Of a DNA stretch of 32,320 bases, positions 23,789-32,291 are shown in pieces. The stretch covers positions 1 to 32,320 of the forward strand of contig JABMNH010000019.1 of the NCBI GenBank assembly GCA_013205245.1. The letters run 5' to 3'. The DNA is from Flavobacteriales bacterium. Lineage in GTDB: Bacteria > Bacteroidota > Bacteroidia > Flavobacteriales > Flavobacteriaceae. The notes under the pieces are model-generated. The model was not told where the DNA came from. It made no database searches and saw nothing but the letters and a program-made list of their open reading frames with translations. A program made the translations under genes and the position numbers. Every line of letters starts with the position of its first letter. Position 1 is the first letter of the stretch.

Positions 23789-25144
23789 TTAAAACAATGC
23801 CTTAACAATATCTTCAACCTTAGAAGCCTTTAAGATTGTAATTTTGTGTTTACTTTCATTAATTTTAGCAAATTTTGAAATCATAATAGCTTCAAAACCG
23901 AGTTTTTCTGCTTCCAAAATCCGTTGTTCTATCCGGTTAACGGGGCGAATTTCACCTGCCAGACCAACCTCTGCGGCAAAGCAATAATTTTGTGGAATTG
24001 CCACATCTTGATTCGAAGATAAAATAGCCACAATAACAGCCAAATCTATGGCGGGATCATTCACGCTTATACCTCCGGCAATATTTAAAAACACATCTTT
24101 GGCACCCAACCTAAATCCGGCACGTTTTTCTAAAACCGCCAACATCATGTGTAAACGTTTAATGTTGTAACCAGTGACAGAGCGTTGCGGCGTACCGTAA
24201 ACAGCGCTGCTTACCAAAGCCTGAACTTCTATCATAAACGGGCGATGCCCTTCTAAAGTTGCGGCAATAACAGAACCACTTAAAGCCGTATCTTTTTCTG
24301 AAATCAGTAATTCTGACGGATTAAGAACTTCGCGTAAACCCGTTTGTCGCATTTCGTAAATACCGAGTTCAGACGTAGCTCCAAACCTGTTTTTTTGCGC
24401 ACGTAAAATGCGATACAGATGGTTGCGATCTCCTTCAAATTGAAGCACAACATCCACCATGTGTTCTAAAATCTTAGGTCCAGCAATAGTGCCTTCTTTG
24501 GTTATATGACCAATTAATATGACAGGTGTATTGGTTTCTTTGGCAAATTTTATAAGTTCTGCAGCTGTTTCTCTTATTTGTGTAATGCTTCCAGGAAGCG
24601 CATCAACCACGCTGGTGTGGAGTGTTTGAATAGAGTCAATTACCACAACTTCTGGTTGTACTTCTTCAATAGCGCTAAAAATTTGTTGGGTATTGGTTTC
24701 GGTTAAGATAAGGCATTCATTATTTTTTGCGCCCAAGCGTTCGCCGCGCATTTTAATTTGATTCTGACTTTCTTCGCCAGATACATAAAGGACTCTTTGA
24801 GACAAGCCTAGCGCCACTTGTAATATTAAAGTCGATTTGCCAATACCAGGTTCGCCACCTAATAAAACGACAGCGCCTTTTACAAGACCACCACCAAGCA
24901 CATTGTCTAATTCTTTATTATTGGTGGCAATACGATCTTCTTTAGAAAATTGTATTTGGCTTAAAGCCAAAGCTTTTTGTGCATGTTTTTTATTGGGGCT
25001 TTGTTTCCAACTACGTTTTTCTTCTCTTACAATAACCTCTTCTACAATGGTATTCCATTCGCCACAAGAGGCACATTGTCCCATCCATTTGGCGTGTTGC
25101 GCCCCACAATTCTGACAGAAAAAAGTTGTTTTGGTTTTGGCCAT
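23789..25144 (-). CDS. radA: DNA repair protein RadA
   Basis: RadA (Sms) is a RecA-like ATPase that drives branch migration of recombination intermediates. From ATG 25144 it has 451 aa. The zinc finger CQNCG...CASCGEW has Cys at 10, 13, 24 and 27. The P-loop GGEPGIGKST is at 96-105, the RadA-specific KNRFG motif at 251-255, and a Lon-protease-like C-terminal domain follows. Earlier in-frame starts at 25150 and 25165 exist. The last lies inside the -7 box (25163-25170), so it cannot be in the transcript from that promoter. The gene is separated from tRNA-Leu by a terminator. Confidence 0.96.
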   Translation of the reverse strand: MAKTKTTFFCQNCGAQHAKWMGQCASCGEWNTIVEEVIVREEKRSWKQSPNKKHAQKALALSQIQFSKEDRIATNNKELDNVLGGGLVKGAVVLLGGEPGIGKSTLILQVALGLSQRVLYVSGEESQNQIKMRGERLGAKNNECLILTETNTQQIFSAIEEVQPEVVVIDSIQTLHTSVVDALPGSITQIRETAAELIKFAKETNTPVILIGHITKEGTIAGPKILEHMVDVVLQFEGDRNHLYRILRAQKNRFGATSELGIYEMRQTGLREVLNPSELLISEKDTALSGSVIAATLEGHRPFMIEVQALVSSAVYGTPQRSVTGYNIKRLHMMLAVLEKRAGFRLGAKDVFLNIAGGISVNDPAIDLAVIVAILSSNQDVAIPQNYCFAAEVGLAGEIRPVNRIEQRILEAEKLGFEAIMISKFAKINESKHKITILKASKVEDIVKALF

Positions 25145-25162
25145 AATCATTTTAAATGCTAA

Positions 25163-25170
25163 CAAATATA
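25163..25170 (-). promoter_or_regulatory. -7 box for radA
   Basis: Leftward TATATTTG, an exact match, 18 nt before ATG 25144. It fixes the start of radA downstream of 25165. Confidence 0.55.
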
Positions 25171-25215
25171 AGGATTAGATAATTTATTAGCCTAAATAAT
25201 ATGAATATAAAGCAT

Positions 25216-25250
25216 AAAAAAATCGCCCCGATTATTCAGGACGATTTTTA
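25216..25250 (-). terminator. Intrinsic terminator after tRNA-Leu
   Basis: Stem arms 25218-25225 and 25242-25249 (AAAAATCG/CGATTTTT) extend by a G-U pair and two G-C pairs in the leftward transcript, over a loop of about 10 nt. A T-run follows when read leftward. Confidence 0.75.
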
Positions 25251-25253
25251 AAG

Positions 25254-25335
25254 TACTCGAGGTGGGAATCGAACCCACACTTCCGAAGAAACTGGATTTT
25301 GAATCCAGCGCGTCTACCAATTCCGCCACTCGAGC
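25254..25335 (-). tRNA. tRNA-Leu (CAA)
   Basis: Read leftward, GCTCGAG pairs with CTCGAGT as the acceptor stem (with one G-U). The D-arm has GGCGGAATTGGTAGAC, the anticodon stem-loop is CTGGA-TTCAAAA-TCCAG with anticodon CAA (reads UUG), a class II variable arm contains TTCTTCGGAAG, and the T-arm is GTGGG-TTCGATT-CCCAC. The CCA end is not encoded. The length of 82 nt fits a Leu tRNA. Confidence 0.93.
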
Positions 25336-25346
25336 AAAAGCGTTTG

Positions 25347-25354
25347 CAAATATA
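25347..25354 (-). promoter_or_regulatory. -7 box for tRNA-Leu
   Basis: Leftward TATATTTG, an exact match, 11 nt upstream of the mature tRNA 5' end. This gives a very short 5' leader for RNase P. Confidence 0.55.
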
Positions 25355-25463
25355 ATTTATTTGCTAAAATTAGCGCTATACTTTCTGAGCTTTTCTTTCC
25401 GCTTTAAGCGAAAGTAATTATTAGATTAATCAAAAATCTTACTCTAAAATTGCTAATATTTTT

Positions 25464-25471
25464 TAGCTTTG
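25464..25471 (+). promoter_or_regulatory. -7 box for prs-rplY
   Basis: TAGCTTTG, an exact match, 49 nt before the prs ATG. Confidence 0.5.
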
Positions 25472-25520
25472 TACCCAGCAATAAATGTAATAAACAACCT
25501 ACTAAAAAACAGCTAATTAC

Positions 25521-26462
25521 ATGAAAGATACAATTCTAGAACCTAAGATTTTTGCCTGTTCGCAAAGTATTGAATTAGCCAAAAAAATTGCCGAAGCTTA
25601 TGGTGCAGAAATGGGATTGTCGAAAAAAACCGTTTTTAGCGACGGTGAATTTCAAGTTTCCTTTGAAGAGTCTATACGTGGACGACGCATTTTTATTATC
25701 GGCTCAACTTTTCCGAGCACAGACAATTTAATGGAAATGTTATTGATGATTGATGCTGCCAAACGCGCATCGGCTAGACATATAACAGCTGTGATGCCTT
25801 ATTTTGGATGGGCAAGACAAGACAGAAAAGACAAACCGCGCGTACCAATTGCTGCTAAATTGGTAGCGAATTTATTGCAAGCTGCAGGCGCAACACGTAT
25901 CATGACAATGGATTTACATGCAGATCAGATTCAAGGATTTTTTGAAAAACCTGTAGATCATTTATTTGCCTCAACCATGTTTTTACCTTATATAAAAAGG
26001 TTAAACCTAGATAATTTAACAATTGCTTCTCCAGATATGGGTGGCTCAAAGCGCGCTTATGCTTACTCAAAATTTCTGCATAGCGATGTTGTTATTTGTT
26101 ACAAGCAACGTAAAAAAGCCAATGTTATTAGCAGAATGGAACTGATAGGTAAAGTTGAAGGCAAAAATGTAATCATTATAGATGATATGGTTGATACAGC
26201 TGGAACATTATGCAAGGCCGCCGAAATTATGTTAGAGAAAGGCGCAAAAGCTGTTTATGCCATTGCCACGCATGCAATTTTATCTGGTGAGGCTCACAAA
26301 CGCATCTTAAACTCTAAGTTAGAGTTACTTATAGTAACTGATACCATCCCACTTAAAGTGGAAAATTCCAAAATAAAAGTTGTATCTTGCGCCCCTTTAT
26401 TCGCAGAGGTGATGCATAAAGTTCACAACAATACATCGATAAGCGGAAAATTTTTAATGTAA
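25521..26462 (+). CDS. prs: Ribose-phosphate pyrophosphokinase
   Basis: Prs makes PRPP from ribose 5-phosphate and ATP for purine, pyrimidine, His, Trp and NAD synthesis. The 313 aa are standard. Seen are the N-terminal KIFACSQSIELAKKIA, FSDGEFQV (39-46), the catalytic region PYFGWARQDRKDKPR (93-107), a metal/ATP site DLHADQIQGFF (131-141), SPDMGGSKRA and the PRPP-binding loop VIIIDDMVDTAGT (about 217-229). It is followed 19 bp later by rplY in the same transcript, an order common in many bacteria. Confidence 0.97.
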   Translation: MKDTILEPKIFACSQSIELAKKIAEAYGAEMGLSKKTVFSDGEFQVSFEESIRGRRIFIIGSTFPSTDNLMEMLLMIDAAKRASARHITAVMPYFGWARQDRKDKPRVPIAAKLVANLLQAAGATRIMTMDLHADQIQGFFEKPVDHLFASTMFLPYIKRLNLDNLTIASPDMGGSKRAYAYSKFLHSDVVICYKQRKKANVISRMELIGKVEGKNVIIIDDMVDTAGTLCKAAEIMLEKGAKAVYAIATHAILSGEAHKRILNSKLELLIVTDTIPLKVENSKIKVVSCAPLFAEVMHKVHNNTSISGKFLM

Positions 26463-26481
26463 ACCATAATTAATAGTAAAA

Positions 26482-27126
26482 ATGAAATTTATTACAATCA
26501 AAGGATCTAAAAGAGAAAGCGTAGGCAAGGTAGCAACCAAAGCCTTACGTAATGCTGACATGGTGCCTTGCGTATTATACGGAGGAAAACAAACAATACA
26601 CTTTGCGGCAGAAGAAAAAGCATTTAAAAACTTAGTGTACACGCCTAACGTATATACAGCTAAGATTGAATTGGAAGACGGTCAAGTATTTGACGCTGTT
26701 TTACAAGATATTCAGTTTAGCCCTGTTACAGATAGAATTTTACACATAGATTTTTATCAGTTATTTGAAGATAAGTTAATTACAATGAATATTCCTGTAA
26801 AACTAAAGGGAAACGCTCCTGGTGTTTTGAACGGAGGGTCTCTTGCTTTTAACTTACGTAAGTTAAGTGTTCGTGCTTTACCTGCAGATTTACCTGATTT
26901 TCTTACAGCCGATATTTCTAAATTAAGAATAGGAAGTAAGGTTACGGTAAGTGAATTAACTAATGACAAATTCACAATAAATCATCCAGACAATACTGTT
27001 GTTGTTCAGGTTAGAATGGCTAGAGCTGCTATTGTTGAAGCTATTGTTGAAGGCGAAGAAGGTGAAGAAGGCGAAGAAGGCGAAGGAGAAGAGTCTTCAT
27101 CAGAAGAAGCTACTGCACAAGAATAG
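26482..27126 (+). CDS. rplY: 50S ribosomal protein L25 / general stress protein Ctc
   Basis: L25 binds 5S rRNA in the large subunit. This is the long, CTC-type form of 214 aa. The N-terminal L25 beta-barrel (residues 1 to about 90) has [28 protein letters not shown] and [19 protein letters not shown]. The C-terminal TL5-like domain has [19 protein letters not shown] and [18 protein letters not shown]. The last 30 residues are almost all Glu, Gly and Ser, encoded partly by a 9-nt tandem repeat (27052-27087). Such acidic tails are common in Bacteroidota L25. It is co-transcribed with prs and ends at the terminator at 27148-27186. Confidence 0.96.
   Translation: MKFITIKGSKRESVGKVATKALRNADMVPCVLYGGKQTIHFAAEEKAFKNLVYTPNVYTAKIELEDGQVFDAVLQDIQFSPVTDRILHIDFYQLFEDKLITMNIPVKLKGNAPGVLNGGSLAFNLRKLSVRALPADLPDFLTADISKLRIGSKVTVSELTNDKFTINHPDNTVVVQVRMARAAIVEAIVEGEEGEEGEEGEGEESSSEEATAQE
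27052..27087 (+). repeat. 9-nt tandem repeat in the acidic tail of rplY
   Basis: Four units of GGCGAAGAA with small changes (second unit GGTGAAGAA, fourth GGCGAAGGA) encode a Gly-Glu-Glu repeat. The unit keeps the reading frame, so gain or loss of units would only change tail length. Confidence 0.8.
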
Positions 27127-27147
27127 TATTAGAATAAACATTTTATT

Positions 27148-27186
27148 AAAGCTTTTTGTTGGTTTGCCAGCAAAAAGCTTTTTTTA
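27148..27186 (+). terminator. Intrinsic terminator after rplY
   Basis: A 15-bp stem (27148-27162 with 27167-27181, one G-U pair) closes over the loop TTTG and is followed by a T-run. Confidence 0.88.
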
Positions 27187-27236
27187 TATATTTACATGAT
27201 GTGTTTCCTAAACTTTGAAAACACAAAATTAGCTTT

Positions 27237-27803
27237 ATGAAAAAATATCTTATTGTTGGTTTGGGTAATATTGGCGCTGAGTATATAAATACACGACACA
27301 ATATTGGTTTTAAAATTCTTGACACCTTAGCAACCAAACAAAAGACCGTTTTCGAAACATCAAAATTAGGAGATGTGTCGCGTTTCAATTTTAAAGGACG
27401 CACATTTATTTTACTTAAGCCTTCTACTTTTATGAATTTAAGTGGTAAAGCTGTTAATTATTGGATGCAAAAAGAAAAAATAGAGACTTCAAATTTATTG
27501 ATTGTTTGCGATGATATTAATTTAACGCTTGGCGCGATTAGATTAAAACCTAAAGGAAGTGACGGCGGTCATAACGGCTTAAAAGACATTCAAGAAGTGT
27601 TGCAAACAATCCAATATCCCAGACTTCGTTTTGGTGTTGGTGCCGATTTTTCTAAAGGAAACCAAGTAGATTATGTGTTGGGTAATTGGGAAGCTGATGA
27701 AATACTGATTTTATCAGAAAAGTTAGACAAAGCTTGTGATTGCATAAAATCTTTTGGGACAGAAGGTTTGGCAAATGCCATGAATACGTTTAATAATAAA
27801 TAA
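27237..27803 (+). CDS. pth: Peptidyl-tRNA hydrolase
   Basis: Pth releases peptides from prematurely dropped peptidyl-tRNAs in the cytosol. The 188 aa are typical. Residues of the active site are visible: Asn11 in GLGNIGAEY, the catalytic His21 in NTRHNIGF, Asn67 in TFMNLSGKAV, the Asp pair in CDDINL (92-93) and Asn113 in DGGHNGLKDI. It follows the rplY terminator. The region before it has only a spaced near-match (TAAACTTTG at 27209-27217) to a -7 box, so its promoter is uncertain. Confidence 0.96.
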   Translation: MKKYLIVGLGNIGAEYINTRHNIGFKILDTLATKQKTVFETSKLGDVSRFNFKGRTFILLKPSTFMNLSGKAVNYWMQKEKIETSNLLIVCDDINLTLGAIRLKPKGSDGGHNGLKDIQEVLQTIQYPRLRFGVGADFSKGNQVDYVLGNWEADEILILSEKLDKACDCIKSFGTEGLANAMNTFNNK

Positions 27804-27902
27804 ACTGAAGTGGCAAGTTTCTGTTTTTAAAATAGATGTAGACTTCTTGTATTATTTACGAAACTACTTTTAAAAATTATAACAATCAAAGTCTTGAAAA
27901 CA

Positions 27903-27930
27903 AAAAAGGCTTCCAAAAGGAAGCCTTTTT
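27903..27930. terminator. Bidirectional intrinsic terminator (pth / DUF5689)
   Basis: AAAAAGGCTTCC (27903-27914) and GGAAGCCTTTTT (27919-27930) form a perfect 12-bp stem with loop AAAA between convergent genes. Confidence 0.88.
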
Positions 27931-27946
27931 CTAATTTTTACAACTA

Positions 27947-29311
27947 TTAATTTACAATAATATCGTCTATTTGAATGGTTGTTGTAATGCTAGAAGTGCC
28001 AAAATACTCAAATATAAAGAAGCCATTTCCGGTTAAACTTGCTGGAATAACATAATCTCCACTATTTGTAAAATTAGAGGCATAACCAGAAGTAGATCCA
28101 CTTGCAATTGCAAAGCTAGTTGTAATATCTACAAGTGTTGCTTGACTCATATCGCCACCCGGAACATAATTGGTAGTGTAATATACTTTTAATACATCGC
28201 CTTTGTTATAACCATCTTTAGATTTGAAAGACAATTTGTTTCCTGGTGTAAAAGCAACAGGTATTGCTAAATAAGTTTTGTTGCTTCCACCAGAACTATA
28301 CGATGTCATTTGGATATATTTATTATTGCTATAAGATTTTACATCCCAATACCTTGATCCAATAAATGCATCATTTATATATGATGGGAAGATTGCGCCC
28401 CCACTTGAGGTGTCATAACTTTCAAAATCTTCGGTAAAAGTTGCTAAATACTGAATATCAGTTCCGCCTATAGGTAAGTTAAAATCTAATCTTTCATTTA
28501 GCATATTTACATCGCGTTCTGTTCTTAAAATAATTTGATAAGTAGAATTGTATCGTGCTAAAACACCTCTTAATGTTCCTTTTCCTGTTGGCACTTTTAG
28601 GCCTGCAAAGTTGGCGAATCTACTGGTTCTAACGGTAAGAGAATTTGCGCCATCATTGGTAATATAAATACTAGAATCATAATTATCGGTTCTATCGGTA
28701 TCATAAGTTCCACCAGCAGTTTCATCACTAAATTGAACATCATCAATCTCTACCAAGGTGTTTAAATAAGTGTCGCTACTTGCTTGAGATAAGCTAATGT
28801 GGTGTACAATATCATCTTCATTTACCACATCGCAAGTAGGTATAAGAAAGTTTTTATAGCTTAAACCTGATAAGCGATCTACAGTAAAAATTTCGGTTGG
28901 AGGCGCCCCAAAAATTAGACCTCTACCATAACCCGTTGGATTTGCATAAGCCAAGTCTTTTAATCTTAAAAATACTCTTTTACCTGGCTGAAGGTTTTTG
29001 GTGTAAGCATTAACTTCATCTACAGAAAGGTTGAAACCTTTTGAGCCATCAATGGGCTGAAAGTACATGCTTTTATAAAAATTACCACCTTCGTCACTCG
29101 AAATAACATAAGCTTCAATAATATCATCATCGGTATAGATTTGGGTTGCGTTTGTTGCCGTAGCATAAAGATCGGCTACTTCTTTTGTTTTTGTCAAACT
29201 AGGACTCACGCAATTTTCTTGAACAGGCGTGTTAAAAGTATCGTTCACACAACTCGAAAATAGGGTTGAGGCAAGTACAAGAACAATCAAGTTTTTAAAT
29301 ATATTTTTCAT
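27947..29311 (-). CDS. DUF5689 domain-containing lipoprotein, partner of the TonB-dependent receptor
   Basis: This 454-aa surface or periplasmic lipoprotein has a signal peptide ending LFSSC (Cys at about 21). Residues 40-270 fit the DUF5689 domain: DDDIIEAYVISSDEGGNFYKSM, RVFLRLKDLAY, LNTLVEIDDVQFSDETAGGTY and GVLARYNSTYQIILRTERDV. Residues from about 295 on form a second beta-sandwich beginning FTEDFESY and ending TTTIQIDDIIVN, as in choice-of-anchor/DUF5017-type jelly rolls, which often bind glycans or ions. It starts 10 bp after the receptor gene, so both are made together. By analogy with SusD it may capture ligand for the receptor, but it is not SusD-like in sequence. The ligand is unknown. 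Confidence 0.83.
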   Translation of the reverse strand: MKNIFKNLIVLVLASTLFSSCVNDTFNTPVQENCVSPSLTKTKEVADLYATATNATQIYTDDDIIEAYVISSDEGGNFYKSMYFQPIDGSKGFNLSVDEVNAYTKNLQPGKRVFLRLKDLAYANPTGYGRGLIFGAPPTEIFTVDRLSGLSYKNFLIPTCDVVNEDDIVHHISLSQASSDTYLNTLVEIDDVQFSDETAGGTYDTDRTDNYDSSIYITNDGANSLTVRTSRFANFAGLKVPTGKGTLRGVLARYNSTYQIILRTERDVNMLNERLDFNLPIGGTDIQYLATFTEDFESYDTSSGGAIFPSYINDAFIGSRYWDVKSYSNNKYIQMTSYSSGGSNKTYLAIPVAFTPGNKLSFKSKDGYNKGDVLKVYYTTNYVPGGDMSQATLVDITTSFAIASGSTSGYASNFTNSGDYVIPASLTGNGFFIFEYFGTSSITTTIQIDDIIVN

Positions 29312-29321
29312 AACTTTTTTT

Positions 29322-32087
29322 TTAGAAGGTTAAATAAAGATTTACCATAAATGTTCTACCGTATCCATAGAAATATTTAGGAGCAAAAACACTTGCGCCA
29401 GTACTTTGATGGTCTTCAAATTCTTGTCGGTAAGTAGCGTTTCTCGATTGTTCAAAACCTCCTGTTTTATAGGTAAGGTCAAAAATATTATTTGCAACAG
29501 CAAAAAGACCCAAGGTTTTACCTTTGATTCTCCAAGTTTTTCCACCAATAAGATTAAAGAGATAAAAGGAATCGAATTTTTCTTGTTTTAAATAGCTATC
29601 TGCCAAAGGTTGATCTATGGTTAGGCCTGCATTATCGATATTTGTATAAAAATTATCGGTTCTTTTAATTGATGATACATCGAGATAATTATCAGATAAG
29701 TAATTGGCGTTTAATGAAATCCACCAAAATTTTGGAGCTCTATATTCAATACCAACCGAATAAGCTTTTTGAGGCATCCCCGATTGTTTTAAGCCAGCTA
29801 ATTTTGTTTCGCCATAATTTATTACTGTTGAAGAGGCGTCATTTGTTAAACGGACATTTGGATTATTTGTAATGGTATAATCGCCATAAGCGGCAACACC
29901 AGTAACTTTTACGGTTGAGGTTAATTGATATTCAAGACCAGCTTCAATTCCCATATTCTTTTTATTCATACCCGTTACAACTTCAGATACAAAAGCGCCA
30001 TTTCCACTGTTGCTCACAGCGTCGGCATAATAAAAATTGATGTCTGTTGCGTTTAAAGTTTCTGAGAAATAACCAGTAAATCGGGCTTTAAACTTTGGCG
30101 CTTTAACAATATAACTCAAATCTACCCCCCTAATGGTTTCGCTTGTGATGCCATCTGTAACACTATTGTTTACACGAGAATTAGGAAAAACATCTTTGGT
30201 ACTTGGCGCTTTGGTCATATAAATTCCGTTAAAGTCGATAAAATTTCGCCCGGTTAATTTATAAGTTAAACCGCCTTTGAAACCAAAATTATCAAAAATC
30301 ATTTTTTTACTTTTTCCGAAAGAATTTGTTGGGTAATAGCCGTTTTTATACAAACCATCTCTTTGATAACTAGAGTGCGAAAAAGTCTGTGCTAAATAGA
30401 AGTCAACTTTATTGTAAATAAATTTAAACTGTGTAAAAACATCTAATTTTTTAGCGTCAATATTGTAATTATAACCATAATGGTCATTTTTACCTACAGT
30501 TTTAAAAGGGTTATTTAAATCGGATTGTTGTTGATTTTCGGTTAAACCAAAGGTGCTAATATCCGTATAGAAATTGCCACCTAAAAGATCTAGCATATTC
30601 TTAAAATTCTTTGTTAACGATTGCGCATAATTTACACCCGCCGTCATTAAAACATTTTCAGAAATTTGTGTAGATAAATTGGTGTTGAAGGTTGCAATAT
30701 TTTCGTCATTACGATCTTCGTATAAAACAAAACGGCTTCCGTTAGTCAAGTTTTCTTGATTAACACGGTAAATCTCACCCCAATTTAGCTGACTATTTGA
30801 AAGAAAATTAACGCGTGTTGCCTCTGTATTAGCAATATTTTCTGGAGTATTGCCCGTATAAACGCCATCAAAAAAAGAATTGGAATAGTAACTAGGGAGT
30901 TTTCTGTAATAAGTTGGGTCAGGATTATCGGCCTTTGTATAATCAATACGGCTATTGCCTATATGACCTATTTGATAAGAAACGGTTGTGGTTAAATTTG
31001 TTTCAGGATTTATTTTCCAAAAATGAGATAACATAAACAAGGGTTCTTCTGTTTCTTTAATCCTAGAATTTCTTTTTTCACCTTCTTGAGTTCCCCAATA
31101 CGAATTGTATTTAACCCCTGATAAATCGCTTAGTTCAGCTGTATTTGGCGAACTTTTACCACGTTTATTTTGAGCGTAAATTGCTGTAAAATTTAAACTT
31201 TGGTTATCGTTTAATTTTCTTTCTATACTCGCAAACAAAGAATTTGCATCGTATGATGTACCCTCGTAATACCCATCTTGAGCCCAGCGTCTGCCAGCCG
31301 AAAATACATAAGCCCAACCATTTGCATTCATGCCAGAAGCATGCGTTGCCATTGTTCTTGAACTATAATTAGTATTGGTGTTTAAATAAGAAATTCTGGT
31401 TCCAGGGCGGTAAACAGAAGCTCTTGTATTTATTTCTTGAGTTCCAGCAATGCCTCCAAAAGTATAATCTGAAGCCGCAGAACCGTTTGTGAATTCTTGA
31501 TTTCTAGTTGCGTCGTTTAAGCCTCCCCAATCATTATATTGAGGCCTACCATTTGCAACTTTATTCATAACAATGCCATTTATCATTACCGAAGCATATT
31601 TGTTGTCGAGCCCTCTCACCCTAAATCGTGCTTGGCCAAAATTATAGGCTGCAGCTTGTAAAAAAACATCTTTACTTGCTTGAAGCATTCCGGCAGTACT
31701 TTCTGAGCCACTGTTATCATCAGATAAATCATTTTCAGATAGTGTTATTAAGCCATAAAGTTTTTCTTGGGTAAGATCTTCCTCTAAAGAGATATCTCCC
31801 AGCTCTAAGATTTCACCCTCAATAAGTTCAATTTGAATTAAGAGATCTCTATAGCCATTACTTTTAACAAGTAATAATTGTTTTCCAGAAACCACATTGG
31901 TTATGGAGAATTCTCCACCTACATCTGTAATTTGCGATAAATTTGTGTTTTGAATAGAAGCGATGGCGCTTTCTATCGGTTTGAGTGTTTTCGAATCAAT
32001 AATTTTACCCGTAACACCAGTAATTGATTGACTGTAACTAAACACCACTTGGATTACCAGAAAGGTGCTAATAAATAGTTTTTTCAT
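29322..32087 (-). CDS. TonB-dependent outer-membrane receptor with carboxypeptidase-regulatory-like domain
   Basis: This 921-aa outer-membrane transporter is energised by TonB. A signal peptide (LFISTFLVIQVVFSYSQ) is followed by a CarboxypepD_reg-like domain (about 22-110; TGKIIDSKTLKPIESAIASI). The plug domain has FRVRGLDNKYASVMINGIVM (about 156-175), then a 22-strand-type barrel rich in aromatic residues ends in FMVNLYLTF with the C-terminal Phe needed for barrel insertion. It lacks the typical SusC motifs and has no SusD neighbour. Its partner is the DUF5689 lipoprotein 10 bp downstream. No sensor, sigma or anti-sigma gene adjoins it. A one-mismatch -7 box (TATTTTCG, leftward, 32125-32132) lies 38 nt before the ATG. 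Confidence 0.93.
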   Translation of the reverse strand: MKKLFISTFLVIQVVFSYSQSITGVTGKIIDSKTLKPIESAIASIQNTNLSQITDVGGEFSITNVVSGKQLLLVKSNGYRDLLIQIELIEGEILELGDISLEEDLTQEKLYGLITLSENDLSDDNSGSESTAGMLQASKDVFLQAAAYNFGQARFRVRGLDNKYASVMINGIVMNKVANGRPQYNDWGGLNDATRNQEFTNGSAASDYTFGGIAGTQEINTRASVYRPGTRISYLNTNTNYSSRTMATHASGMNANGWAYVFSAGRRWAQDGYYEGTSYDANSLFASIERKLNDNQSLNFTAIYAQNKRGKSSPNTAELSDLSGVKYNSYWGTQEGEKRNSRIKETEEPLFMLSHFWKINPETNLTTTVSYQIGHIGNSRIDYTKADNPDPTYYRKLPSYYSNSFFDGVYTGNTPENIANTEATRVNFLSNSQLNWGEIYRVNQENLTNGSRFVLYEDRNDENIATFNTNLSTQISENVLMTAGVNYAQSLTKNFKNMLDLLGGNFYTDISTFGLTENQQQSDLNNPFKTVGKNDHYGYNYNIDAKKLDVFTQFKFIYNKVDFYLAQTFSHSSYQRDGLYKNGYYPTNSFGKSKKMIFDNFGFKGGLTYKLTGRNFIDFNGIYMTKAPSTKDVFPNSRVNNSVTDGITSETIRGVDLSYIVKAPKFKARFTGYFSETLNATDINFYYADAVSNSGNGAFVSEVVTGMNKKNMGIEAGLEYQLTSTVKVTGVAAYGDYTITNNPNVRLTNDASSTVINYGETKLAGLKQSGMPQKAYSVGIEYRAPKFWWISLNANYLSDNYLDVSSIKRTDNFYTNIDNAGLTIDQPLADSYLKQEKFDSFYLFNLIGGKTWRIKGKTLGLFAVANNIFDLTYKTGGFEQSRNATYRQEFEDHQSTGASVFAPKYFYGYGRTFMVNLYLTF

Positions 32088-32209
32088 AATTAAATTTGGT
32101 TAAGTTCCTTATAAATTTCACAAGCGAAAATAAGGGAGTTAAATTTACGAGAATTTATTTTATTTTATATGATTTTTATCAAACTATTGCACTTATTAAT
32201 TGAACTTAG

Positions 32210-32221
32210 TCCTTTAAAGGA
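32210..32221. promoter_or_regulatory. Perfect palindrome near the right edge (operator candidate)
   Basis: TCCTTTAAAGGA is a 12-bp perfect palindrome ending 2 bp before a rightward -7 box. Its position fits an operator, but no regulator is known. Confidence 0.3.
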
Positions 32222-32223
32222 AT

Positions 32224-32231
32224 TATATTTG
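32224..32231 (+). promoter_or_regulatory. Rightward -7 box
   Basis: TATATTTG, an exact match pointing out of the window. No ATG follows on this strand before the edge. Confidence 0.35.
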
Positions 32232-32283
32232 CTTGAAATAGTTTTCTTAGCACTACAATCATAGTCAATTAGAAGGATTGTTT

Positions 32284-32291
32284 TATATTTG
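32284..32291 (+). promoter_or_regulatory. Second rightward -7 box
   Basis: TATATTTG, an exact match, 29 bp from the right edge. With the box at 32224 it suggests a gene starting just beyond the window. Confidence 0.4.

Noticed and set aside
27947..32087. SusC/SusD polysaccharide-uptake pair
   Set aside because: The receptor lacks SusC hallmarks and the lipoprotein is DUF5689-like, not a TPR-type SusD.
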